Shown: piece by piece, positions 36,551-47,615 of the stretch
Layout: the number at the start of each line of letters is the position of its first letter
Position numbering within the stretch: the first letter of the stretch is position 1
Source of the DNA: Suillus spraguei
Lineage: Eukaryota > Basidiomycota > Agaricomycetes > Boletales > Suillaceae
Direction of reading: 5' to 3'
Length of the DNA stretch: 64,000 bases
Assembly: GCA_016800925.1 (NCBI GenBank)
Contig: JABCPU010000029.1
Coordinates: 1 to 64,000 of the forward strand
Position numbers and translations under genes: made by a program
The notes under the pieces: model-generated
What the model was told of the DNA's origin: nothing
What the model saw: the letters and a program-made list of their open reading frames with translations, nothing else
Databases searched by the model: none

Positions 36551-36635
36551 AAAAAACCTTGTCGTCGGCAGGTTTCAAACCTGCACAGTCCACAGATTTT
36601 GACTCTGTTGTGGTAACCACCTGGCTAAGACCAGT
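36551..36635 (-). tRNA. tRNA-like unit 3 (CAA anticodon loop)
   Basis: D-arm-like TTAGCCAGGTGGTTACC, anticodon stem ACAGA/TCTGT with loop GTCAAAA, perfect T-stem GCAGG/CCTGC with loop TTTGAAA (C56 changed to T), then TTTTTT. Acceptor arms pair at about four of seven positions. It is probably a decayed copy. Confidence 0.4.
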
Positions 36636-36694
36636 TACGATGAGCTTCTAAAGAAACCATCCATGAATGAATGCCAAAGTGTGTTCCGATAGAA

Positions 36695-36790
36695 AGAAAA
36701 AAGTAGTTCAGCAGGTTTCGAACCTTCGTACTCCACGAGAGACAGATTTTTATTCTGTTGTGGTAACCACACTGGCCAGGCTAAAGTCTT
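36695..36790 (-). tRNA. tRNA-like unit 4 (AAA in anticodon position, long variable arm)
   Basis: The anticodon loop is ATAAAAA instead of ATCAAAA. The variable region CTCTCGTGGAG can form a short hairpin, as in class II (Leu/Ser) tRNAs, which hints at the ancestry of the array. Box B GGTTCGAAACC and a TTTTTT terminator are present. The acceptor arms do not pair. Confidence 0.4.
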
Positions 36791-36795
36791 TAATT

Positions 36796-37561
36796 TTTCC
36801 ACTTGACGACTCACGAAAGTTGCAAAATTATGGGGCCCCTGATTACATAACACGGCCCGAAAAAGATGACATGGACAAGTCTGACTGTCTGAACGTCTAC
36901 GAGACAATAAAATTGTCCCGACGAGGGACGAAGACTGAGATAATTCTAATTTACCATCATTAGCAGTAAGTTCGATACCACTAAGTATACGTGGAGTTTC
37001 TAGAAACACAGAAGGAGATCAGCAGATACTGAAAAACGAGGACAATGAGACACTGTCACCACTTTGAAGGCCAGACATAGAGGATTGGAGACGGGAGTTT
37101 CATCTTCCACAAAACGGTGGCCACGCAGTAATCCAGTTCATCCCAAACATAACATCGAGACCACACGCGACCTTGAACTCGACATCGGTAGCGAGAGCAT
37201 GGCAATGAATCACTAAGGCCATGGGATTTCAGGGAAACGCGAACTTGGGCACAAATGGCCGAGCGAACGAGCAATCGAAGAAGAATACGATTCAAGGTCA
37301 AAAGCAACAGACGCAGGAAGACGATCGATTTGAACGAGGTCCCAGTGGTATAACTCACTCCCTTATGGTAGCGGGAATAAAACATGACACGTTAGAATGG
37401 TCGCACAGGGTGTTCGGAGGTCAATGGAAGCACTTACTTTATTAGGAAAGTTCTGAGAAGTGGAAGCGTTGGAAGTAGAGCGCGGGTGGTCTGGACTCTC
37501 GTACACCTTGCAACCATACTCTTTTTGGTATTTATGACTCTCGGAAATGCCGTGCGCCAAT
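36796..37561. other. Spacer, nothing recognised
   Basis: Between the tRNA-like array and duplication copy B. Open frames of 110-124 codons here overlap each other on both strands and overlap array sequence. None resembles a known family. Confidence 0.35.
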
Positions 37562-39353
37562 ACGTGTCTTGGCATGACAGTGATGTGGGTGCTTAGATGG
37601 TGGGCTTAGTACGCGTAACGCACAACGCTTCGCGTTGATCTGCTTTCCACAAACTTGAAGCTTGATGACTCACCCTACTGCTTTGTACGTCGATGCTGAC
37701 CTTCAGGCATCTAAGGTGCGCAACAAGTAGAACTCTAAACAACTCTGATTAATTCTTTACCTGCCCAGTACTTTAATGGTACTGTTCTCATATGATATTT
37801 GTATGAATACTGTGACTGACTAAAATACCCAGTCGGAATGTTTGCTGTTTTAGTGAGTGTATTCGCTAACGTGAACTCGGCGGCATGTAATGTTGATGTT
37901 CTTACTTAGATTTTTGACTATTTCATTACCCTAGAGGCAGAGGTGTGTGCAGTGCGCTAATCACTAAATTATTCGATGACCGTCCCAAAGTCACAGTGGA
38001 TCTGGCACCGCAAATGGACGTTTGTACGATTTATATTCACTGTATCACGATACTTGCCGTTTTTTGGTATTGGGATGTCATTCACTGGTGAGCTACACGT
38101 ATTTCTCACTTGCTTTTTTCCTCAATAGATGATGAATAGGTGCGCTTCGAACACAATACTACCCTGGTGAAAGCGTGAGTGACTATACCCCTTCAACGCC
38201 CCAATATTCATGGCAATCGTGTAGTGTGTTAGATTTGGGCAAGCGTCTAACGGTTAGTGTGCACAGCCAATGTTATATTACCTTTCTCATCTGCCCCTTG
38301 AGTAGTGTTGCACATCATTTGCATCATAGCCGCAGAAGGTATGTCATATTTGAGATGAGCTGCCGAAATTGACATTTTCCCTCCAGGCTTGCTAATAACG
38401 AGGATTTACGCTTCCTGGAACAGTAAGCGTCTACTGACGTTCCTTTTGGTTTTTCCCGTCGTATGTTTTTTCGTTCACCTTTCACCATAGTTAAGGCTTG
38501 ATGCTGAACTACTACCAGGTTTGTTTTGTGGTCTCTTATCTCATTTCGGACACTCCCCTAGTTTTCAATTCCAAAAACACAACCCCAATTAATATACGTT
38601 TGTGATGTGGTTTTTGATTGTTGTAGCAATCACGCTCATGGAGTAGACAGCGAATCCAGGTAGCTGTCTTTTCTTGGGTGAGAGGAATAACGTCTTTGAG
38701 TACGCTGCTCTGTTGCTCTATGAACTGGTCAGTCGTCTTGCCTCTCGAGAAGATTTTTAGACTTATGCATGAATCAGTCCTCTTGTGCTTGCTGTTGTAC
38801 ATTAGATTCAGCAAGTACAGCAATACCGTCGGACAACTTCAAGAAACGTTTTTCAACGACTCGGTGGGATATATGATGTGCATCATGAGTAAGATGACTC
38901 TTCGCACAAACTGGCCCGCGTGCTGACTTCCTACTGTTTACCAAGTCGTATCTTCGTTCAGCATAATTTCACCATGGTTCCTCCGGTGCGTCGCAGTACA
39001 TCTGGCTAGCCATTCACGCGCTTATCTTGAATGCAGATTACATGGGTATCAATCACAGACTCGTGAGTATATCGACTTGCACGACCACATCACTAACTGA
39101 TCATGTATCCCGTCTCGTCATCCACAGTATTCTAGCTTCTCGGATCCTTTTCAACCTACGAGCAAGTGAAGGACAGTCCCAGATTCCACAACGTTGGCGG
39201 ATGTATCTGAGATACGGTTTGGAGAAAGCCAAATTGTGACGGCGGCAAATGATGTTTAGTTGATGTTATTTGCGCAGTGCGGGGCTGGTCCTACTGTGTA
39301 TGTATCTCATGTCGCGTGCCAATTGCACTTACAAATTGTGATGTCACTCGGAA
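37562..39353 (+). repeat. Segmental duplication, copy B
   Basis: Direct repeat of 33018-34856. Relative to copy A it lacks a 25-bp piece near its start and has scattered substitutions and small indels, some of them in the gene. Confidence 0.95.
37665..39239 (+). pseudogene. DUF6533-domain membrane protein, copy B (3' frameshift)
   Basis: Near-identical to copy A, with the same chain of tiny exons from MTHPTALYVDA onward. In the last exon copy A has CAGATTCCCACAACATTGG and copy B CAGATTCCACAACGTTGG. The missing C (near 39187) shifts the frame, so the C-terminus becomes MYLRYGLEKAKL and stops at 39239 instead of the STAAYDV-type end. A codon-level change also occurs at the donor after LLLYEL. 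The transmembrane part could still be made. It is therefore a copy with an altered tail, either decaying or changed. Confidence 0.65.
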
Positions 39354-39443
39354 TCATGGGGCTGAACAGTATAAGAGAAAACAGGTTCATATTGAGCCTC
39401 TTATTTGCTGGCCTGGGAGCCTACAAGCGGTAGTGTACTTCGT

Positions 39444-42400
39444 TTAAGGCTCAAGGAAGTATCCGAGTTCCTCGATGAGTGCGGTCAGTCGATCAGCCTC
39501 ATACACTGCGAGCTCCCAATCCTCGTCATAGACAATAGCTTCCGTCAGGCCTGGTAGTGTCGTTGGTGCATACCCTGTTCAAAATAATGAGCTAGACTGC
39601 ACAGCAGTACCACAGAGTGGTTTACCGAGGTGTTTCCCGGGAGCAACGCCCAAATGTCTGTACCATTCCCTATCCTTAATACCATCCTCGGACAAAAATC
39701 CACGTTCAAATGCCATAAGTTTTTGATTGACGGCTCTGACTCTCTTAGCGGCCCGTATGAAATCACCTAGAGGGCCCTTGCCATGCGACTTGCAAATATC
39801 CGTTTCCGAGAATCCTGACTCTGTTACGGACGACATCCATTTGAGTGCGTCAAACTTCAGGTCTTGGACCTCCTGTGTACCAATACCGAGATGCTCCTTG
39901 ATCCATCGGATGATCCGCCGGACAATGCGGGGTTTGCGAATACGACTGACTTCCTTTAAAGCCTCATGGAAAGCCTTCTCGGCAGCAACTTTCTCCTCGT
40001 CAAGCTTAAAGCTTGCGTTCTGCAAGTTTGCAATAGCCGTCCTGAGAGGGAATAGATCCGGCAGATACTCTTCACGGTAAGTGGACTGGATGAGGCTGGA
40101 AAGGATTAGCGAGGTATATAATGCGATCGCATTTGGAGACACTCACGTGTCGACGTAGGAGTCGAGCTCGAGCGCATATTGTGTGGTGTTCAGAGGAAGG
40201 ATTATGGAATCTGTCAGACGCAATGTCATCAGACCCAAATTCTGCGCGACGGCAACCTAGTTACGTGTAAGATCAGCGAACACGAGGAAGAGGATGAATG
40301 TGTGATAACAAACATGTTTGTGGAAACCGGGATCTGCGTACACCTCTTGCCACATCTGCGAGTCATAGATAGAGTGGTAGTGGTATGGCGCATCTGTCGG
40401 AGTATTACCAAAGCCCTGGTCGGAGCTGGCAACCTACGATGACACATTGAGTTGAGTGCTCTACAAGAGTATAAGATAAGAGACGGACACCAAGTCTCTG
40501 CAGGAAGACTGTGTAATCACTTCCTGATCCAAGTGGGCCGATTCGTGGTTCATTTGAGGTCTTTTCGTCCCACATGCGAGCAAATTCAGCATCCATGGGG
40601 CCTTCATAAGGACCAAAGTCAAAATGAGCATCCCACAGGGTCTTTTTTGAATCAGTAGGGTGGGGGACGTCTTGCGCGGAACGCTGGATGAGGTGAACGA
40701 GGGAAGGAGAAGCAGAAGTGTGCCAGCGAGAACCAGAAACCGATACGTCTGTCACCGACTCTAAGCAGACAACACATACGCAATATGGACAAACAACATA
40801 CCGACGTTGACGTAAGAGACTACATGCTTCTGGATCCAGTCGGCGAAGTCCTCACCCCACTCAGTGCTTCCGATGAGACCGTACTGTAGCAATCATGGAT
40901 AAGGAAAGCTGTTGATAATGACTAATCGCACTGACCTCCTCAGCATCCCAGCTGGCAATGACAATGGTACGCAGTGGTTTCCATCCACGCTTGTAAAGAG
41001 CTCCGAGTCCGCGAACGACTTCATGGAGAGAGACAGTGCCGGATGTGGGATCTGCAGCGCCCATAACCCAAGCTACGTCAAAGTATGAGGTATATACTAC
41101 ACAGGGAAATCGCACAACTGACCATCACGGTGGCATCCAAGGACAACGACTTCGTCTTTGATGTGGCCAGGAATTGCAGCCATGGTGTTCCAGATGGGTG
41201 TGACCTTGGTGTCCACTGCACGACCATGCTTAGTGCGATGCAATTGGTAAATGCAATTATTTACCATCATTAACCATTCTAACTTTTCGGCTTCCAACTC
41301 TCCCGTTCAACTTGGTACCCTCAGGGACACCACCGAGCTCCTCCTCAAAAAGAAGTTTGGCGTTGGCCCAGGAAAGTGGCAAGCTCGGAATATTTGGAAC
41401 GTTAGTTGCCTCGGTGCGAGTTGCATTCTCATATGCAGGGTAGCCTGACGTGGTGGGGTCACCTGGGTAGATCGAGAGGTACATAACTGAGCCACGTTGG
41501 ATGGATGTAGGATTTCTGGCAGGACCAGCGGGATATGGCTCGTATCCGTTATCTACGGTGACACTCCCGTCGTCTTGAGGGTCGGAGTAAATTAGGACAC
41601 CAACTGCCCCGCGCTCTGCTGCGCCTTGAACCTTGTTTCCTGACATCAGTAATTCATCATAGCATTACCACACGGCTCACTTTAAGACCACGGAAATTAG
41701 CACCATAGCGAGCCAGGATGACCTTGCCAGTGAGGTTAACTCCAGCACCAACAAGCTTGTCATAGTCATCATGGGTCCCATAGTTGGCATACACCAGATT
41801 ACCGATAGCCTCGCCAGCAGCGCTGAGACCGTGGAAGGGTGGAATGGAATCCTTGTACTTAGCAGCGGTCTCGTCACGAGGGTCACCATCCTCAAGCAAG
41901 TCGGCTTTCCAGATGGGCTGGTCACTCTCACCGAGCAGCTCTACAACCATGCCATCTGCATTCCCTGTATTCATAACTGGGTAATAGATATCAACCCATG
42001 CAGCCGGTTTGGTAAGCTTAGAAGATGCGCTGAGAGTTGCCTCGCGGGACTCAGAGGAGCCTGCAGGGTAGATGGGCTCGGTAGAAGGCGTAGGGATACC
42101 AAACTCGGACTGGAAGAGGGCAAGGATATCCTTTGCGTCCTGGAAGTCTTCCACTGCACCAGCCAAATGTGGGTGTGTAGCATAGTTGCGCGAGGCTGCG
42201 AGTGCAGATTCCGTGGATGGAACGGCACTGCAGACCACAATGAACTAAGCCCTAGATGTGTAGTACACATCATGAAGTTTATACTCACAGATAACCCTCC
42301 TCGATACGCTTTATGTAACTGTCATAGGATTCAGAATACTTCTCATCCTTCTTAAAAGCAACGAAGCAGGAGATATGGTGAGCCTTGGAAAGTAGGAAAA

Positions 42401-42548
42401 ATATAAGGATAGAGCTTCCGATAACCAGAAACTTGCGGTAGACAGTCCCTCTCGAATGCCTCTGGACTTGAACTAGACCTGGAGGGTGCGGAAGTAGTTC
42501 CTTAGAAGGTTGATAGAAACCCTCATTCTCACTCTTCTCTGTATTCAT
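39444..42548 (-). CDS. Glutamate carboxypeptidase II-like M28 metallopeptidase
   Basis: Membrane-anchored M28 peptidase of the glutamate-carboxypeptidase/PSMA family (yeast Vps70/Tre1 relatives); expected to face the vacuole lumen or outside and cleave peptides. Eleven exons join in phase: 42548-42289, 42227-41681, 41631-41265, 41215-41123, 41072-40936, 40883-40802, 40760-40489, 40433-40314, 40256-40147, 40095-39626, 39574-39444 (862 residues). Residues about 40-54 form one signal-anchor helix (LVIGSSILIFFLL). A PA domain follows (ARYGANFRGLKVQGAAERGA, IYSDP). The peptidase core has the two-zinc ligands in CHRDAWVMGAADPTSG and SWDAEEYGLIGSTEW, then GSGSDYTVFLQRLG, YHYHSIYDS and the His/Tyr-containing segments. 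The C-terminal helical dimerisation-type domain closes with DWELAVYEADRL. All catalytic motifs are kept and no lesion is found. Confidence 0.93.
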
Positions 42549-44536
42549 CCTGGAGATGGATGAAAGGACGTGAGAGATTCTGAATCATTATCATCATGTG
42601 TTTATAAATGATTCCGCTCGTAAATGATATAAGCGGGTAGCTAATATGCTTCAGTAAGTATTTGATCACAGGGCTGGCGAAGCTCCGCTCCTATCATGAT
42701 AAACTATCATCAGACATAGTTTAAAAACTCGAGATAAGTTTGTTCGAAATTGTCCTCCCAAATGGCGAGTACTGGTGAGAGTTCAACAAGAGAGTATCCG
42801 ATACCCTGTTACTACTCCGCCACCCTCAGAAACCTTGTCGGCTCCGATAATTAGACGTTACTATTGCTTTCAATTACACGCTGTTGCACGAGATTTCTCA
42901 ACAAGTTGACGCTTTGCACTGAAACTTGAAGAGCCTCAGCAGCGTCACGAGTACGTACGAGTGTCCTCAAAGTGTGGTGACAATAATGTTCATTACTGTG
43001 TTGAGACGTTGAAGCTTAATTACAAGTTTCAATTACGTGGTAACTGGTTGTTCGGATTACTTTCTTGATTGACTCGTCCAGTGAGGCTTTCCTTATATAC
43101 CACTATCTTGCTCGCCTGTATCACGCTATCAATTTCACAGGAAGGAAGTCATTAGAGGAAAGGAGTGGAATTCAGAATGTACATGTGATCTTAGAGTGAT
43201 CGATGAATCTTTGCGGAGTGGTGGAAAACAGTGTAACTTGTCGGCACAAGAAGGTTTGAATCCGCCGCAGGGTTCCGTCCATGTGAGGATCTGTCGCCAT
43301 GTTTACAGTTTGACTGTGAAAAGCTGAGTCTTTTGCCTGTCTTTGCATCCCGGCAGATCTTGCTGTATTCTTGTTGTATCTGTTCGTCACAAATCTTGTT
43401 GAGTCAGGCGACTCGCGAGTACATCGCCGCAAACACAGACATATTTTTTGCCAGTCTTGAATAAACCAAGGACGCATTCGCCGCACTGGACGTTCACATT
43501 CTTTTCAAGGAATCAGGTCTCACTCAGTATTCACTACCATCGGCACTTCAAGAAAATACCCTACAAGTTGAGTGTATTCCTATCCATTCGATGATGACCT
43601 TACCAGTATCACGGCCCACAACCACACTATTCCATTATCACTTCCGCTCGCAATAGTGAACGGTTTCCCAATGTTATGGTCATCACAATGGCAGCTTCGT
43701 CCCTCTGGTTCTTCCAGTCGTTGCTTATTTGTGCACCAGGAGCGTGTAATGATGCGCCGTACAATGGGAAAGTGTACATCACATTGTCAGTATGGCCTTG
43801 CATCATCTGGCAGGGTTCGCGTGGCGTCCGTTGTATGTCCCAAAGCTCATAAAAATGGTGAATCACGTATAACCTCTGGACAGGTTAATCGACAAAAAAT
43901 GTGAGTCGACGATCTTATCTTTTTTAATTTTAGGGATCCTGACTCATAGGATGTTTTACTCAGTCAGCAGTATTCAAGCGAACTCAGCATTCCAATCACC
44001 AGTGAGAGGCACCGGCTATAAGTTGAGCCGGTGGATATTCGGTTTTGAGGGTCGAAGTTACATAGTACAAGTTCATTCGTATACGTTGTTGACCAAGGTG
44101 CGTCCAATTATGACACCCTGTATTCCTTTCAGCAGGCAACATCTTGACACAAACGGCAACAAGTACATTGTCTCTCCCATCTCCTCCCTTTGATGTTCTA
44201 AGCTCTTGCCACTCGCTCAACACTCTACACTGCACCCTTTGACCGTGATTTGATGTATATATATCTGCCATCTCTCGTGTAATTGAGTTATTCCCAAACA
44301 TTCTACCCCTTACATCAAGTTTGAAAGTTTCGCCACTGAGTCCAGTCAATCTCATTCTATTCATAGGGTGACATAGCTTCTACAAACCCTATCATTTGAT
44401 CACCCACAATATATTGTCGGCCAAACTTGTTGTTTAGGTATGAAATCACTACTTTTATCGTTGCGCACTTCATAATTAACTTATACACTGAAGCCATAAC
44501 AACTCGCTCTAATCCAACCTCGACTAAAGCTGATCG
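42549..44536. other. 2-kb spacer with a WD40 remnant
   Basis: Apart from the WD-repeat fragment listed separately, no gene is supportable. Open frames of about 100-120 codons at 43172-43486 and 43996-44364 (both minus) have no recognisable domain. Confidence 0.4.
43600..43870 (-). pseudogene. WD40-repeat relic
   Basis: Two WD-repeat pieces are seen on the minus strand in different frames: YELWDIQR followed by GHTDNV (about 43780-43850) and IASGSDNGIVWLWAV (about 43610-43655). Spacing suits adjacent WD repeats, but the frame changes between them and no further repeats or exons can be joined. It is probably a fragment of a decayed WD40 protein. Confidence 0.4.
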
Positions 44537-45923
44537 ATGGACAATTGTATGGTTCCACCATGCTCGTGCTCCGAGTTCCCGGAGGATGTGCAGACCGTGC
44601 CATCTAAGAGTATTCTGCAAGGCCACGTACAACTGGCAACAGATTACACCGTAGACGCAGACCCTGCGATTCTGGAAATTCAGAGCGTAGCTGCACCTGA
44701 CAGTCCCGATGGCCATGACACCGATGGGGGTAAAAAGCTACCCCAACAGTATCTGGAAACCATCTTGAGCACAAGGTACGGCATAAAACCTTGCTCGGAG
44801 TCGGTTTTGAAGTCTCTTTCGGGCGACAAGGGTGGTGTGCATGATGATGGCACGATACCCGCCGTCTCTGAAGCGCATATGTATATGGCGGAAAGACATG
44901 TCCAGTTACAACAGGAAGACCACGCGGCATCTATTCGGTATATATTCATGCATGTAAAAGAGAGCACCCTCATACCCCCCGCACTATGGGACCTGCATGA
45001 TTCCAATGTTTCTCTGAAGAAAGTCTCATATGCCTTCAGATTCGTCTACAAAGCCAAATTCAGACCGCCTGTCTACTGGATCATCCCCTTGGACGGACGT
45101 TACGTCCGGCCATGGATTCTCGTCGTCCCTCACGCCACAACAGTCCTTCAAGCCATTAGGAACAACTGGGGACCATCGTTGGAAGACCTCACCGGAAAAT
45201 TTGTCAATTTAGGGATCCCGTTCTCCACCCTACAGCTGTCTCTTAGTCTTCCTCGCAGACAGCCCCGCCCTAAGACTGTATTCGAAGATTTCAATCAACC
45301 ATCTTCATTTCAGCCCAACGCACATACCTACAAAATATACGAACTACGACGTGAAGGTTTCCTTCGGCATCCCCATGCGCGCGCTGCGCTTCTCAAGGGT
45401 GGCATCCTGTGGCGGTTATGCAAAGCATCTTTTGAAGAACGTATAGGCCTCGTCAACGGACCGTCCTCAGATGTGAAGATTTTCGGTGAGGCTAGACGGT
45501 TTTACTCGCCCGTCGACAATGTAGAAATAACCTGGACTGCTTGGGACGACATCCTTACCGATGATGAAGTGGACTTGATCTGTGGTGTATATCACGTTGC
45601 AGGTAAACCTCTAAATTTCATACGCGAACACTGAACTCATTCTGACCTCTCGATCAGTTGATGGACGAAACCAGTGGACGACGCTGTCATGGTGGCCACG
45701 GCCTAATGTATTCGATAAATGCAGCCTGTGGACGGGCTACTGGAATACTTCATGCGAGTCCTGGTTCCAGGAGCGTCTCGGTTTAATTCGTTGTGGGAAA
45801 GCTAAAATGTATAACACAAGAGATTGGAGGAGCAAGTTGAGGTTCTATCGAAGCAAGACGAAGCAGCTCTGTGACCTCACGGAGGAGGCAAGCGCTCGGT
45901 TCATTGGTGAGGTTCTTGGTTAA
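44537..45923 (+). CDS. Unrecognised 443-residue protein
   Basis: Two exons, 44537-45602 and 45658-45923, join in phase (g|tt giving Val) and encode 443 residues. I do not recognise a named domain. Visible features: a Cys-containing N-terminus, a long hydrophilic middle, an aromatic/Pro-rich block (FRPPVYWIIPLDGRYVRPW) followed by WGPSLEDLTGKFVNLGIPF, and Trp-rich stretches around the intron (EITWTAWDDILTDDEVDLIC, then WTTLSWWPRPN and LWTGYWN). The pattern recalls large uncharacterised agaricomycete families found in many copies near transposons, but that is an impression. The open length, one clean intron and the lack of lesions support a real gene. Confidence 0.65.
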
Positions 45924-46217
45924 GCTCACTAGTTGTCGTGCCTCCAATTGGTGTTTGTGCTCGTTACGCGCTACATTCGGTGACATAAATCAAGGGTAAA
46001 TTATTTAATTATGTAATACAGGCAAGGTTTTCTTGATGAGGCTGCAAGTAACTTGCGCAAATGAACGTCGGACTCATGTGGCACCAATTAACACTCATTA
46101 GTCATTTCGACCACGAGGCTGGGGCATTGGGCGTTTAAACTTTGAGCTCCTCTACTAAGCAATTTCCTGGGCAGGTGTTAGTATAAGTAGCACAGTGTTC
46201 GTTCTCTGAGCCTTACA

Positions 46218-47615
46218 ATGACTCGCATCAAGAACCAACATACATACAGACTAAAAAACTGTCAGGGAGGCACTGCTATTGACCTCGCGGGTCATGATAA
46301 CCACTCCAGTAAGCCTCATTCCTAGTATTTCAGCCTTCAAGAGTATCTTAAGCCTACGTTAATATTGCCTTAACTTAGTCTTCGGTTTTCGTCCCCACCA
46401 TGGCTCCAACCAGGCGGTAATACATTTACTTGCCATCCCACTGCGGACAGACCGTACTGATTAACTTCTCGGTTCTTAGTGGATCTTCCAGCAGGATGAT
46501 GACCAAGCTGGGTGGTTCATAAAGTCTGCTCGCACTGGGCAATACCTTGGAATTGAAGGCAACGCCGGTGTTGGCACCGAGGTCGTCGCTGTTCTGTTCC
46601 CTTTCAAGTGGGATATCAGAGACTCTGACGTCAAGAGCGCTAAAGGCGTCAGGTGCGCATGTCTTTCATGTCACGAATGTCTGGTTGTGAATCGATTCTT
46701 ATCGTTTTTTATTCGATAGGATATTAGCCCATGGCACAAATTTCAGCTTGGACCTTGACTGCGGAAGTTCGGCAAACCTCACTAAAATTAAGCTTTGGCG
46801 AAGCTGGCCTGGCCCCAATCAGATTTGGTCATTTACCGAGCGGATTTTCATTGAGGATGAGCATGCTTACAGCCTCAGAAATTGTCAGGGAGGCATGGCT
46901 GTCAACCTTTCAGGTGATGATAACCACTCCAGTAAGCATCATACTTGCTTTAGAAGTATCCCAAGCTAGCGCTAATATTTTCTTAACCTAGTCGACGGTT
47001 CTCGCCCCCATGATGACTACAGCCAGACGGTAATACGCTTACTTGCCACTCCACTGCAAACAGGTCGTACTAATTATCTTCTCGGTTCTTAGTGGATCTT
47101 CCAGCGGAATGATGACCAGAATGGGTGGTTCATAAAGTCTTCTCGCACTGGACAATACCTTGGAATTGAAGGCAATGTCCGTAATGGCACCAGGGTCGTT
47201 GCTGTTCCGTCCCCTTTCAAGTGGGATGTTAGAGGTTCCGACATGGAAAGTGCTGGAGGCATTAGGTGTGCATGTCTTTCATACTGCGCATATCTGGTCG
47301 TGAATTGATTCTTATTATTTCTTGTTCGGCAGGATATTGGCCCATGGCACGAATTTCAGCTTAGACCTCGACTATGAAAATCTGGCAAACCACGCGAAAA
47401 TTCAGCTCTGGGAAAGTTGGTCGGGCCCCAATCAAATTTGGGCATTTACTGAGCGGGTTTCCATTGAGGATCGACACACTTATAGCCTCAGAAATCGTCA
47501 GGGAGGTACCGGGGACCAAGACACCGATTTAAAGGCATGTTTCCATCCTAGGCTCGTATATTGTAATACAAACATACTCCATGCAGATCCTCCCCATCAC
47601 TACGACTGTCCGTGA
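46218..47615 (+). CDS. Double beta-trefoil (ricin B-type) lectin, probably N-terminal part of the TPR-HET gene
   Basis: Ricin B-like beta-trefoil sugar-binding protein. Seven exons join in phase: 46218-46308, 46379-46416, 46480-46652, 46720-46931, 46992-47029, 47093-47265, 47333-47615. Two full trefoil modules are seen. Each opens with YRLKNCQGGTAIDL or YSLRNCQGGMAVNL and has three QxW-type turns (NQ.WIFQ or SQTWIFQ; PFKWDIR or PFKWDVR; NQIWSFTER or NQIWAFTER). The intron positions are the same in both modules, so the gene arose by internal duplication. A third module starts (YSLRNRQGGTG) and stops. Read straight on, the frame ends at TGA 47613-47615, overlapping the first exon of the TPR-HET frame by 35 nt. 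Alternatively a 52-nt intron 47535-47586 (GC..AG) joins residue 309 in phase to the TPR-HET frame. No signal peptide is seen, so a cytoplasmic lectin is expected. Confidence 0.85.

Larger units (their letters stand above)
36215..36795 (-). repeat. Tandem array of four tRNA-like units (about 140 bp each)
   Basis: Four head-to-tail units repeat at roughly 130-150 bp. Each has a tRNA-like body on the minus strand followed by an A/T-rich linker sharing TTCTAAAGAAACCATC and ATCAAGGTGT-like blocks. Minus-strand order is D-arm (box A-like TTAGCCAGGTGGTTACC), anticodon arm (ACAGA / TCTGT stem), variable region, and T-arm with the canonical box B GGTTCGAAACC, ending in a run of five or six T, the usual pol III terminator. 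The array lies between the two DUF6533 duplication copies and accounts for most of the extra length of the second copy. Confidence 0.8.

Noticed and set aside
36276..36790. Plus-strand tRNA-Gln(TTG) reading of the array.
   Set aside because: On the plus strand the arm order is reversed and the T-loop does not read TTCGAAA. Box A/B order and T-run terminators fit the minus strand.
47535..47580. A 31-nt GT..AG intron (from GTATAT at 47556) joining the lectin to TPR-HET.
   Set aside because: Too short compared with all other introns here; the 52-nt GC..AG alternative has the normal length and keeps phase in both copies.
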